From positions 62,001 through 126,000 of the forward strand of contig NZ_JANGAD010000002.1 of NCBI RefSeq assembly GCF_024461735.1: 64,000 nt of DNA. The letters run 5' to 3'. Of this stretch, positions 1 to 8,404 are shown in pieces; the first letter of the stretch is position 1, and every line of letters starts with the position of its first letter. Origin of the DNA: Anaerotignum propionicum (GTDB lineage: Bacteria > Bacillota > Clostridia > Lachnospirales > Anaerotignaceae). The position numbers and the translations under genes were made by a program. The notes under the pieces were generated by a model that saw only the letters and a list, made by a program, of their open reading frames with translations, made no database searches and had not been told where the DNA came from.

Positions 1-174
1 ATTTTCTACTTGTTGATTAAAATCAGCAGGAATATCACCGCCTAAATCTGCTCCAATTTGACCTGAAAACGTATAAAAAGTTGCATTAGGCTTTATTTTT
101 GTTATATGGGTATAGTTTCCTACCTCTTTGCTCACTCCTGATGGTGATAATCTGGTAACTACATTATTTTTCAT
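1..174 (-). CDS. RidA family (YjgF/YER057c/UK114) protein, N-terminal part; cut by window edge
   Basis: The gene runs off the left edge; the 58 visible codons start at an ATG preceded by AAAGGATG. The translation contains VGNYTHITKIKPNATFYTFS followed by GQIGADLGGDIPADFNQQ, the usual N-terminal strand pattern of RidA-family proteins, where SGQIG is a hallmark. Family members hydrolyse reactive enamine/imine intermediates or act in related chemistry. The catalytic arginine lies in the missing C-terminal half, so activity cannot be judged. The family call is fairly safe, the subfamily is not. Confidence 0.7.
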   Translation of the reverse strand, partial: MKNNVVTRLSPSGVSKEVGNYTHITKIKPNATFYTFSGQIGADLGGDIPADFNQQVEN

Positions 175-519
175 TTTAAAACATCCTTTCTCTATTGGAT
201 AAATAATTTCTAACACTATATACCGTTAAGATATACAGTTATCCTCTGCTAGAAATTCATTTATCAAAAATAGAGATGGAATGCTCGTTTTTTATAAGAC
301 TACTTCTAAAAAAAACCAATCTCATTGCCTTACCCCCTTTCAAAGTATTATATGGATAACCACGCCTACAGTCAAGTAATCAAATATAAAGAAAAAATAG
401 TTCGAAAATACCTTTTCATCCATTGCAAAAAATCTATTAAGAGTAAAAGCGCTGAAATATATGTCGTCTTTCTTCGTGCTATGATGTCCTTCCTCATTGA
501 GTAACAAAGCCTTAAAGCC
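175..519. other. AT-rich intergenic stretch without a recognisable gene
   Basis: Between the RidA gene start and the tRNA-Arg terminator I see AT-rich sequence with no supported reading frame. It must carry the RidA promoter (minus strand). No riboswitch-like structure was recognised. Confidence 0.4.
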
Positions 520-562
520 AAAAAAAGGGCTGAAAACTCAAGAAATCTTGAATTTTCAACCC
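520..562 (-). terminator. Rho-independent terminator of tRNA-Arg
   Basis: On the minus strand GGGTTGAAAATTCAAG pairs with CTTGAGTTTTCAGCCC (one G.T pair) over a 4-base loop and is followed by seven T. It ends the transcript of the tRNA-Arg gene immediately upstream. Confidence 0.9.
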
Positions 563-569
563 ATTATAA

Positions 570-643
570 TGTCCCAGACAGGAGTCGAACCTGCGGCCTT
601 CCCCTTAGGAGGGGGACGCTCTATCCAACTGAGCTACTGAGAC
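570..643 (-). tRNA. tRNA-Arg (anticodon CCT)
   Basis: The reverse complement folds into a full cloverleaf: acceptor GTCTCAG/CTGGGAC with one G.T pair and discriminator A, D-stem GCTC/GAGC, anticodon stem TCCCC/GGGGA around loop CTCCTAA (anticodon CCT) and a T-arm with TTCGACT. CCA is not encoded. It reads AGG codons. Confidence 0.95.
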
Positions 644-701
644 AAATAATAAAATAGACAGCAGAAACTCTCTAAGCAGTCCTTTTCTATTTTATTCGTA
701 T

Positions 702-745
702 CCCCTGCCACAGTCAAGTAGTTTTATGCCATAGCAGGGGAATTT
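702..745. terminator. Inverted repeat next to the glmM stop
   Basis: CCCCTGC and GCAGGGG form a 7-bp stem with a loop of about 25 bases. The run of T follows on the plus strand only, so it would terminate rightward rather than glmM transcription; it may act as a barrier between tRNA-Arg and glmM. The long loop makes this uncertain. Confidence 0.4.
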
Positions 746-747
746 TT

Positions 748-2097
748 TTACTGAAGCTTCTCCTCAATAAAAGCCGCTAACTTCATGGCTTCCTTTTCCA
801 TCACTTCTTTGTCCTTGCCTTCAATCATTACTCTTACCAAAGGCTCCGTACCGGAAGTGCGAATCAGAACTCTTCCATCAGAAGAAAATTTCTCCTGCAA
901 TGCCTCGATAGCAGCTTTAATTTCAGGAACCTCCATATACTCATTCTTCCGGGCATTGTTTACCCGGGCATTCACCAATACCTGAGGCATTACCTCCATG
1001 GTTTTTGCCAACTGGGATGCCTTTTTTCCACTGCGATTCATAACGGATAAAAGCTGAATTGCAGTTAAAACGCCATCTCCCGTTGAGTTGTAATCCAGAA
1101 AAATAATATGTCCTGATTGCTCTCCTCCTAAGTTATACCCCTCAGCCAGCATACTTTCCAGAACATACCTGTCACCAACATTAGTTTGTAAAACAGATAT
1201 TTCGTTTTCTCGTCCCATCATTGTCAGCCCGAGGTTAGACATGACCGTTCCAACAATGGTGTCTTTTTTCAATTCACCCCTTGCCTTCATATCACATCCA
1301 CATATGGCCAGAATTTTATCTCCGTCAATCAGTTCACCATTTTCGTCCACTGCTAAGCAACGGTCTGCGTCTCCATCAAAGGCAAACCCAATATCAGCGC
1401 CATTTTCCTTCACCAATGCCACTAAATCCTCCATATGGGTAGAACCGCACTTATCATTAATATTCGTTCCATCGGGTTCATTATGTATGATGCAAAGCTG
1501 GGCACCCAACTCAAGCATTGTAATCGGTGCCGCTTTATAAGCAGCACCATTGGCACAATCCAGTGCCACCTTTATCCCTTGAAAACGCTCTTTCGTACTA
1601 TCTCTAAGGAATGTAATATAATCATCCAGGGCTTCTTCTGCATAGCCTCTAGTTCCAATTCCACTCCCTGTAGGACAGGGCAAAACCTCCATACGGCTTA
1701 AAACGATATCCTCTATTTCATCTTCCAGTTCATCACTCAATTTATAACCCTGATCACTAAAAAACTTAATACCATTATATTCAACAGGATTATGGGATGC
1801 AGAAATCATTACCCCGGCGTCCAAACGATAGTGACGCACCAAATATGCCACTGCAGGAGTGGGAATTACTCCCGCAAGCACCGCATGGGCACCAACAGAG
1901 CAAATCCCTGCAACCAAAGCAGACTCCAGCATATCACCACTGATTCGTGTATCCATTGCCACCAAAATACGAGGCGCATGCTTCTTTTCCTTCGTTAAAA
2001 CATATGCCCCAGCCCGACCAAGCTGATATGCCATCTCCCCGGTCAATTCCGTATTGGCAACGCCTCTAACACCATCAGTACCAAATAATCTACCCAT
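748..2097 (-). CDS. glmM: Phosphoglucosamine mutase GlmM
   Basis: Converts glucosamine-6-phosphate to glucosamine-1-phosphate in the cytoplasm, the step feeding UDP-GlcNAc and peptidoglycan synthesis. At 449 residues it has the normal family length. The phosphoserine loop ISASHNP puts the catalytic serine at about residue 101, the metal loop DGDADR is at 241-246 and the phosphate-binding RTSGTEP is near the C terminus. The start ATG follows GGAGG. It is the third gene of the conserved cdaA-cdaR-glmM operon, 21 bases after cdaR; in other Firmicutes GlmM binds and restrains CdaA, linking c-di-AMP to wall precursor supply. Confidence 0.97.
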   Translation of the reverse strand: MGRLFGTDGVRGVANTELTGEMAYQLGRAGAYVLTKEKKHAPRILVAMDTRISGDMLESALVAGICSVGAHAVLAGVIPTPAVAYLVRHYRLDAGVMISASHNPVEYNGIKFFSDQGYKLSDELEDEIEDIVLSRMEVLPCPTGSGIGTRGYAEEALDDYITFLRDSTKERFQGIKVALDCANGAAYKAAPITMLELGAQLCIIHNEPDGTNINDKCGSTHMEDLVALVKENGADIGFAFDGDADRCLAVDENGELIDGDKILAICGCDMKARGELKKDTIVGTVMSNLGLTMMGRENEISVLQTNVGDRYVLESMLAEGYNLGGEQSGHIIFLDYNSTGDGVLTAIQLLSVMNRSGKKASQLAKTMEVMPQVLVNARVNNARKNEYMEVPEIKAAIEALQEKFSSDGRVLIRTSGTEPLVRVMIEGKDKEVMEKEAMKLAAFIEEKLQ

Positions 2098-2118
2098 TTA
2101 TATTTCCTCCAAAAAAAA

Positions 2119-3390
2119 TCATGATTCACTATCGGATGCGTCCCCTTCTTGGGAAATTGCAACATCAATATATGCATACCCAGCCGCGATGCCGTCCGCT
2201 AAATTCAAGGTAATCGGCACCTTGTGGTGCCCCACAGAAAGACCACTTACATCCACAGTACCCGTAAGGGTACTCTCGTCTATATTATTAATCAATGTTT
2301 CCTCACCTGTTATCACAACTTTGGCACTGCCGCTGATTTCATAACTCATTCCACTTTCACCTTTTAGTACGGTAAGCTGATTTGAACGAACCACAATCTC
2401 ACGGCTGTTTGCAGCCAATACTTGCACATTTACCTGTATGGTTGGGCTGCTTCCATCTTTAATGGCTATCCCCTCAGGAAGATAATCCGCCACAGCAAAG
2501 CTCTTTCGCTGGGTGCTACTACTTCCTGAAATATCAATATCAGGCAATTGAAGATAAATAAAATCTTTTAAAATTTCAGGGTTTGCAACCACTTCTATTG
2601 TTTGAGGGGTGCAGGTTGTTTCACCCAATTCAAAACCATCCCCAGGGGTACCGGAAATATTCACCTTAATGGGAATAGATTTTAAACCCAGCGCACCATA
2701 AATCACAGTAACATCAGATGTGCCTAGCTTCACACCCTTCACTTGGGTTCCATGGGAATCATAAGGAACCAGCTTAGCATTCAGTTGCACGTCCCCTTGA
2801 ACATCCTGGGCATTAATTACACCTCGTACTGCTGTAACCCGCTCCACTGCCGATGCAGGGCCCTTCACCCAAACAGTATCTGCACTCAAAACAGGGGCAG
2901 AGTACAAAGCATTCTTGGATAGCTCTCCATTTAACGTGATTTCAATAGGAAGCTCCTTACTTGCTAACCTTTCGATGCTCACTTGAATATTTGCAGGGGC
3001 CTTACTCACAATGGTATATCCACTATATCCCCCAAGCATTTCTACCTTCACAGGCAAAGAAACCGTATCTCCCGCCATAGCATTTTGCAGTCCAGAAAAG
3101 TCCACAGAAACTTGAAGCCAATCGTTAGACTGGTTTAAGCGATCCAAAGAGGTACGTTGTGCCTTGATTTTAATATTCACCTTTGTTGCGGCGATATCTT
3201 CCGCATTTCTTGCCGTCAGGCCTCGGTCCGTCAAGACCTCCATATTGTCTAATGTAATATACTTGGAATAGGTCCTTGTGTCAACAGGCTGATTGATATT
3301 AATTACCATAAACCACATGATAGTGGCGATGCCTATGGAAAGCAGCTTCCATCCCAAGTCTTTCATCAGTGCTTCTTGAAATTTTTTCAT
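2119..3390 (-). CDS. cdaR: CdaR, YbbR-domain regulator of diadenylate cyclase
   Basis: 423 residues: one N-terminal membrane helix (about 12-30, WKLLSIGIATIMWFMVI) and then an extracytoplasmic part made of repeated YbbR domains, each beta-rich with recurring patterns such as PIKVNISGTPGDGFEL and PITLNLADG. In B. subtilis and Listeria the homologue binds CdaA and modulates c-di-AMP synthesis. The start overlaps the cdaA stop by four bases, so the two are translationally coupled. The function is taken from the family; domain count (about four) is by eye. Confidence 0.92.
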   Translation of the reverse strand: MKKFQEALMKDLGWKLLSIGIATIMWFMVININQPVDTRTYSKYITLDNMEVLTDRGLTARNAEDIAATKVNIKIKAQRTSLDRLNQSNDWLQVSVDFSGLQNAMAGDTVSLPVKVEMLGGYSGYTIVSKAPANIQVSIERLASKELPIEITLNGELSKNALYSAPVLSADTVWVKGPASAVERVTAVRGVINAQDVQGDVQLNAKLVPYDSHGTQVKGVKLGTSDVTVIYGALGLKSIPIKVNISGTPGDGFELGETTCTPQTIEVVANPEILKDFIYLQLPDIDISGSSSTQRKSFAVADYLPEGIAIKDGSSPTIQVNVQVLAANSREIVVRSNQLTVLKGESGMSYEISGSAKVVITGEETLINNIDESTLTGTVDVSGLSVGHHKVPITLNLADGIAAGYAYIDVAISQEGDASDSES

Positions 3391-4247
3391 TTATCCTGCC
3401 TTCCTTTCCAAAAAGTGAGTTTCTTCTTGCCAACTTTCTTGGTTTGTGAAAGCATTGTTCTTAATTGATCTGCAGTTAAATCCCGGTAAAGAACACCACC
3501 TCTAGCCACAGAAATAGACCCTGTTTCCTCAGAAACAACAATAACATAAGCGTCTGAAACCTCACTGGCACCTATAGCCGCCCGATGTCTTGTGCCCAAT
3601 TCCATGCTGATTTCATTGCTGTCGGTTAAAGGCAAAAAGCAGGTTGCCGCTGCAACCCGATTTCTGCGTATAATTACGGCACCGTCATGCAACGGCGTGT
3701 TATGTTCAAAAATATTGATTAATAACTGGCTGGAAATTAATGCATCAATGGGAATTCCAGTCCTCTCCAAATCCCCCAAAGGCACCTCCTGCTCTATCAA
3801 AATTAAGGCACCGGTCTTTACCGCCCCCATTTTGTCTGCAGCCTTGATGATTTCATCCACTGTTCTGGTAGTGGCCTTTTGACTGTCTTCCTCATCAGTA
3901 CGAATGAAATACGAAAAAAACCGCCCTTTTCCCAGCTGTTCCAAAGCTTTTCTAAGCTCTGGCTGAAACACAACAATCACTGCAATAATACCAACAGAAA
4001 TGGTATTTGACAATATCCAAATAATTGTGTGCAGCTGTAAAATGGCAGCGATGGCTGCCAAGGCAAGAATGACCAATATTCCCTTAAACAACACCCATGC
4101 CCTTGTTTCTTTAATCCAAAATATAATTTTATAAATAATATAGGCAACAATCAGAATATCTAAAATATCCGAAAATCCAATGGATGGCCGAACAAAGCCT
4201 GTTACCCCTAAATTGTCAAATAAACCTTTTAATGCCTCCATATACAC
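3387..4247 (-). CDS. cdaA: Diadenylate cyclase CdaA (DisA_N domain, membrane-bound)
   Basis: Makes cyclic di-AMP from two ATP. Three hydrophobic segments occupy residues about 28-48, 52-70 and 75-95, followed by the cytoplasmic cyclase domain with both signature motifs, DGA at 188-190 and GTRHRAA at 218-224. Length (286 residues) and order match CdaA rather than soluble DisA. First gene of cdaA-cdaR-glmM. An extended -10 element lies about 33 bases upstream of the start. Confidence 0.96.
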   Translation of the reverse strand: MYMEALKGLFDNLGVTGFVRPSIGFSDILDILIVAYIIYKIIFWIKETRAWVLFKGILVILALAAIAAILQLHTIIWILSNTISVGIIAVIVVFQPELRKALEQLGKGRFFSYFIRTDEEDSQKATTRTVDEIIKAADKMGAVKTGALILIEQEVPLGDLERTGIPIDALISSQLLINIFEHNTPLHDGAVIIRRNRVAAATCFLPLTDSNEISMELGTRHRAAIGASEVSDAYVIVVSEETGSISVARGGVLYRDLTADQLRTMLSQTKKVGKKKLTFWKGRQDK

Positions 4248-4279
4248 ACCCTACCCCTTGGAAATATGACACTATTTCC

Positions 4280-4288
4280 ATTATATCA
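4280..4288 (-). promoter_or_regulatory. Extended -10 promoter element for cdaA operon
   Basis: On the minus strand the sequence TGATATAAT forms an extended -10 box (TGnTATAAT) about 33 bases before the cdaA ATG. No good -35 box is seen at 17 bp, which is typical for extended -10 promoters. Confidence 0.5.
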
Positions 4289-4778
4289 TATTAACGTGCC
4301 ATAAATTCTTAAAAAAAAGAGAAAAATACTTGTCCAAGTTCCTGATACCAAAAAATACACTTGGAAAAAAGATCTATTTCTTTTATCCTTTAAGCTTGCA
4401 TAGATAACCTTGAAAAGCGGTATATCTTCTTACCCCTTTTCATATAAAAAATAGATTATAATAGTCTAAACTATTCCAAGTTTTTTAATCTCCTATTTCC
4501 TTCATTAAAAAGCCATAGTAAAAAGATTTACTGTGTTTTATTGCATTGTATTTATTATAGCATAAATCCTTAGGAAATGTGTAACAAAGTCTATGAAAAA
4601 GACATCATAGGAAAAAAATTCTTGTTGCGTATTTTGCACTTCAAATTAGGTTCTTCTTAAAATCTCATATACCCCAATAATATGATTTCTCCACACCAAA
4701 TAAGGAGATGCGCCTGGTAACTCACGGAATACCGATTACTTCTAGCCTGGATTATCAAGTTTCCCAAGGAAAAGGTAC
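4289..4778. other. Intergenic stretch without a convincing gene
   Basis: About 490 bases of AT-rich sequence between the cdaA promoter and the lysS terminator. A 30-codon frame at 4708-4800 (MRLVTHGIP...) has a purine-rich stretch touching its ATG but overlaps the terminator and resembles nothing I know; it is not called. Confidence 0.4.
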
Positions 4779-4822
4779 AAAAAAAGCACGGAAATCTTAA
4801 GTTAATGATGTCCGCGCTCTTT
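4779..4822 (-). terminator. Terminator downstream of lysS
   Basis: On the minus strand GCGCGGA pairs with TCCGTGC (one G.T) across a loop of about 18 bases and is followed by seven T. It lies just after the lysS stop. Confidence 0.7.
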
Positions 4823-4830
4823 CATTTCAT

Positions 4831-6339
4831 TTATTTATCAAGGGGTCTCATGGTAGGGAATAAAATAACGTCCCTAATAGAAACTGCTTCTGTCAACAGC
4901 ATAACGAAACGGTCAATACCTACACCCAAACCACCGGTAGGAGGCATACCATATTCCAATGCAGTTAAGAAATCCTCATCAATCATATTGGCTTCATCGT
5001 CCCCTGCTTCACGCAGCATTTCTTGATATTCAAAACGTCCACGCTGGTCAATAGGGTCATTCAACTCGGAATATGCATTTGCATATTCACGACCTACGAT
5101 GAATAATTCAAAACGGTCAGTATAATCAGGGTTCTCAGGCTTTCTCTTTGTCAAAGGAGATACCTCAACGGGATAATCAATAACAAAAGTAGGCTGAACC
5201 AGATTCTTTTCCACAAATTCTTCGAAGAACAGTAACAGAATATCCCCTTTTACATGACGATCTTCAAAAGCAATATGGCGTTCTTTCGCCAATGTCTTTG
5301 CTTCCTCGGTATCCTTTACAACATCAAAATCTACACCGGTATATTCCTTAACCAAAGAAACCATAGTTTTTCTTGCAAAAGGCTGACCCAGATCCAATTC
5401 ATGACCACCATACTGAACCTTTGTTCCACCCAAAACATTTTGTGCAACGGTGCGGAACATTTGCTCAGTAATATCCATCATGCCATTATAGTCTGTATAC
5501 GCCTGATACAACTCCATCAATGTAAATTCAGGATTATGTCTTACAGAAATTCCTTCATTACGGAATACACGGCCGATTTCATAAACTCTTTCAAAACCGC
5601 CTACAATCAGTCGCTTTAAGGGCAGTTCAAGGGCAATACGGCAATACATATCAATATCCAATGTATTATGATGTGTGATGAAAGGTCTTGCTGATGCACC
5701 ACCTGCAATGGTCTGCAATACAGGGGTTTCCACTTCCAAAAAGCCCTTTCCATCTAAAAATCTTCTGATTTCGCTAATAATTTTAGAACGCTTAATAAAA
5801 GTATCCCTTACCTCAGGATTTACAATCAAGTCCATATATCTTTGGCGATAACGCATTTCTTGATCCTTTAAGCCATGGAATTTCTCAGGCAGAACCTGCA
5901 AGCTTTTGGAAAGAAGAGTAACCTCCTTAGCATGCACAGATATTTCCCCTGTCTTTGTACGGAAAACAAAGCCTTTAATGCCCACAATGTCGCCAATGTC
6001 AAACTTTTTAAAAGCGGCATATTCCTCATCTCCAATATCGTTACGGCTCACATAGGACTGCATGTTGCCGTTACGATCCTGAATATTGCAAAAGGATGCC
6101 TTCCCCATAATACGTTTGCTCATCAAGCGGCCTGCAATTGCCACATCCTTGTTTTCCAACTCCTCAAAGGTATCTCTGATTTCGTTGCTGTGATGGGTTA
6201 CATCAAATTTTACAATTGCAAAAGGATCCTTCCCCTCTGCCTGTAATTGTGCCAGTTTATCACGACGGATGAGAATCTGCTCACTCAGCTCCTGCTGGGT
6301 TAATTCCTTCTCCTGTACGTTTTCGTTTTGCTCTGCCAC
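4831..6339 (-). CDS. lysS: Lysyl-tRNA synthetase, class II
   Basis: Charges tRNA-Lys with lysine. At 502 residues it has the standard length. The N-terminal OB-fold anticodon-binding domain (about 60-165, with [18 protein letters not shown]) precedes the catalytic core, which shows class II motif 2 ([14 protein letters not shown]) and motif 3 ([13 protein letters not shown]) near the end. It lies about 50 bases after greA on the same strand, a pairing common in Clostridia, and ends in its own terminator. Confidence 0.97.
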   Translation of the reverse strand: MAEQNENVQEKELTQQELSEQILIRRDKLAQLQAEGKDPFAIVKFDVTHHSNEIRDTFEELENKDVAIAGRLMSKRIMGKASFCNIQDRNGNMQSYVSRNDIGDEEYAAFKKFDIGDIVGIKGFVFRTKTGEISVHAKEVTLLSKSLQVLPEKFHGLKDQEMRYRQRYMDLIVNPEVRDTFIKRSKIISEIRRFLDGKGFLEVETPVLQTIAGGASARPFITHHNTLDIDMYCRIALELPLKRLIVGGFERVYEIGRVFRNEGISVRHNPEFTLMELYQAYTDYNGMMDITEQMFRTVAQNVLGGTKVQYGGHELDLGQPFARKTMVSLVKEYTGVDFDVVKDTEEAKTLAKERHIAFEDRHVKGDILLLFFEEFVEKNLVQPTFVIDYPVEVSPLTKRKPENPDYTDRFELFIVGREYANAYSELNDPIDQRGRFEYQEMLREAGDDEANMIDEDFLTALEYGMPPTGGLGVGIDRFVMLLTEAVSIRDVILFPTMRPLDK

Positions 6340-6391
6340 GTTTCTTCCTCCATTCCCTTTTGGCCTTTGTATTCTGCCAACCTCATAATTT

Positions 6392-6868
6392 TTATCTTTT
6401 AATCGATACTATTTCAAAAACAGCCTCACCATCGGGTGTTTCAATGCTGATTCTTTCACCGGTGGAATGACCTAAAAGAGCCATACCTACGGGAGACTCA
6501 TTGGAAATGCGTCCATTCATAGGGTCTGCTTCCGCGGAACCAACAATGGTATAGGTCATAATCTCATCAAATTCTATATCGTGAAGCTCTATCGTTGAAC
6601 CAAGGCTTACCACCTCGTTGGATACTTCTTCATCGTCAATGACCTCTGCATTACGCAACATTTTTTCAAGAACAACAATTCTTGCTTCAATTTCAGCCTG
6701 TTCTTCCTTTGCAGCATCATACTCCGCATTTTCAGACAAGTCTCCCTGTCCTCTTGCTTCTTTAATCTTTTCTGCCACTTCTTTTCTTTTGACAGTTTTC
6801 AAATTTTCCAGCTCTTCCTCCAGCTTTTTCAAACCATCATAAGTCAAAACAACCTTTTTTTCCGCCAT
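6392..6868 (-). CDS. greA: Transcription elongation factor GreA
   Basis: Rescues backtracked RNA polymerase by stimulating transcript cleavage. The N-terminal coiled coil ([19 protein letters not shown], then [16 protein letters not shown] with the acidic tip residues) and the C-terminal FKBP-like part ([13 protein letters not shown]) are both intact. I start at the internal ATG ([12 protein letters not shown], 158 residues, same length as E. coli GreA), because an upstream in-frame ATG at 6880 directly touches the AAGGAG ribosome site with no spacer. Likely co-transcribed with lysS. Confidence 0.95.
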   Translation of the reverse strand: MAEKKVVLTYDGLKKLEEELENLKTVKRKEVAEKIKEARGQGDLSENAEYDAAKEEQAEIEARIVVLEKMLRNAEVIDDEEVSNEVVSLGSTIELHDIEFDEIMTYTIVGSAEADPMNGRISNESPVGMALLGHSTGERISIETPDGEAVFEIVSIKR

Positions 6869-6942
6869 GGTCGTTGTCATCTCCTTTTTCCCGGAACTCT
6901 CCGCTTTTTTTGCTTTTCCTTGTCAAAATCGCACAAACAAGG

Positions 6943-6964
6943 AAAAAAGAGGGCCTTGACCCTC
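6943..6964 (-). terminator. Terminator after the 317-residue gene
   Basis: Minus strand GAGGG-TCAAGG-CCCTC followed by TTTTTT. It separates the unknown gene at 7011 from greA. Confidence 0.8.
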
Positions 6965-7010
6965 AAAATTCATTGATAAATTATATAATACTTAAAGAAG
7001 AGTGTCAATG

Positions 7011-7964
7011 TTAATCCCCCAAATTGTCCAAATCCTCTTTGATTTTGCCAATCTTCACCCGCTTACCCAAGGCTGAAAACCCGCAAACAGAAAAATCACT
7101 CTCTTTTAATGCTCGAAAAACCTCTTTTGCTTTTTCAGGGGGATATTGATCCAACCAAAATCCTTGAAAATCCATGTTCTGTGTAAACGCCCATGCCTCA
7201 GCCCATCTTCCCTCCACCTGCTGTCCTGCATAGGTAAAGTAAAACCCCTCTGCCGCCGCTGAATCCCAACGCCTTTGCAAAAGCTTGCGCAAAACGGGTC
7301 GATTGCCTACGGCATCAATAAAAACTGCATATCTTTTTATAATGTGTTCATAACCCGTTTGCTCCATGCCGCAAACAATAATAGCATCCGCTTCGGAAAA
7401 CAATGGGTTTTTGGGGGAAGAAAACACTTCGGTACGCAAGCCCTTTTCTTCAAACAGCTCCTCCTGTATTTCCTCCAGCTCCCCCATAGTATCTGCAAAA
7501 AAAGAAAGATGATTCACATAATCTCCCATTCCTGCCAACACCAAGGGTAACATTTCCGAATCCGCACCGGAAATTAGAAAATGAGCTTCTTCGGGATTTT
7601 TACCCTGCCGCCGCAAAGCTTCCGCCGCACCGTCAAAGGCAAACAATGCCGCCAAAATTCGCCCTTTGGCAATAGGTAGAATCTTCTGAGGAAATTCCCC
7701 TTCACTGGGTGTTATAATAATTCCTGCGCCCTCTGCCGCTAAAGTTTTTGCCAATTCTTCTGCTTTGTTTCTCCAAGGTACAGACAGCCCCTGACCATCT
7801 GAAACAGATAAAATTCCTTGTAATATGCCCTCTTTTTCTTCAATGGTAAAGGGTTTTTTTGAAAGAATGTATTTATTTCGTAAATTCTCCGTTAAAAGAT
7901 TCGTCCAACAAGGTAGTGTTACCCGCTCTTCTTTCTCTAAAAAACGAACTGCTGCGATTTTCAT
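7011..7964 (-). CDS. Unrecognised 317-residue protein, possible Rossmann-like fold
   Basis: I do not recognise the family. The start ATG follows AAGGGGG with a 9-base gap, and the frame is uninterrupted, so the gene is convincing. The sequence has no signal peptide or membrane segment. The middle alternates predicted strands and helices (AGIIITPSEGEFPQKILPIAKG, then HFLISGADSEMLPLVLAGMGDYV and DAIIVCGME), which suggests a cytoplasmic alpha/beta, possibly nucleotide-binding, protein. The C-terminal part has several tryptophans (RRWDSAAAEG, GRWAEAWAF, GFWLDQYPPEKA). It is monocistronic, with its own terminator, upstream of greA-lysS. Confidence 0.75.
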   Translation of the reverse strand: MKIAAVRFLEKEERVTLPCWTNLLTENLRNKYILSKKPFTIEEKEGILQGILSVSDGQGLSVPWRNKAEELAKTLAAEGAGIIITPSEGEFPQKILPIAKGRILAALFAFDGAAEALRRQGKNPEEAHFLISGADSEMLPLVLAGMGDYVNHLSFFADTMGELEEIQEELFEEKGLRTEVFSSPKNPLFSEADAIIVCGMEQTGYEHIIKRYAVFIDAVGNRPVLRKLLQRRWDSAAAEGFYFTYAGQQVEGRWAEAWAFTQNMDFQGFWLDQYPPEKAKEVFRALKESDFSVCGFSALGKRVKIGKIKEDLDNLGD

Positions 7965-8255
7965 ATGATATCCCCCTTCTTTGCCTTGTTTATGTATTTC
8001 TTGTCATACAATTTCACCAATTTGTGTTTTTTTGAATACCCTATCCTTCACTGCTACCAACTCCTTCTTTCTGGAAAATAGAAATTGTATATATTTTTGT
8101 ACAATTTTTAGTTCCTTTTCCCTACTAATTTTTAGAATATAAAATCATAAATAATTTTCTATTTTAATATAATTATATATGTTTTTAATTCAATACAATT
8201 ACTATATAGTAAAAATAAACAAAAAAATGCTTTTAATAAGGATTTAACCGGTTTT
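7965..8255. other. AT-rich divergent intergenic region
   Basis: Very AT-rich stretch between two divergent genes. It must hold the promoter of the minus-strand gene at 7964. No coding sequence or RNA structure could be supported here; regulatory sites for the plus-strand oxidoreductase lie further right. Confidence 0.4.
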
Positions 8256-8272
8256 CCAATAAATAATATTGG
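8256..8272. repeat. Small palindrome upstream of the PFOR promoter
   Basis: CCAATA-AATAA-TATTGG, a 6-5-6 inverted repeat just upstream of the -35 box of the oxidoreductase promoter. It may be an activator or second operator site; this is inference from position only. Confidence 0.35.
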
Positions 8273-8279
8273 TGAAATA

Positions 8280-8308
8280 TTGACAATGATATTTATATTC
8301 ATTATCAT
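8280..8308 (+). promoter_or_regulatory. Promoter of the pyruvate:ferredoxin oxidoreductase gene with overlapping palindrome
   Basis: TTGACA at 8280-8285 and TATCAT at 8303-8308 with a 17-bp spacer form a near-consensus sigma-A promoter. The same bases carry an inverted repeat: TGACAATGA (8281-8289) and TCATTATCA (8299-8307) match in 8 of 9 positions around a 9-base centre. A factor bound there would cover both promoter boxes. Confidence 0.75.
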
Positions 8309-8404
8309 CAGCTTAGCAAAGTTTTTCTAACCTGTACCGGCCAAGCTGGTTGCAGGCAAATCTTTAACTGTATTTTGTATACTGTATATGAAAGGAGCCT
8401 ACTC

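Noticed and set aside
2119-3390. Reading the YbbR protein as a general adhesin
   Set aside because: Its place and coupling between cdaA and glmM fix it as CdaR.
4708-4800. Thirty-codon frame preceded by AAGGAG
   Set aside because: The ribosome site touches the ATG with no spacer, and the frame runs into the lysS terminator; no similarity recognised.
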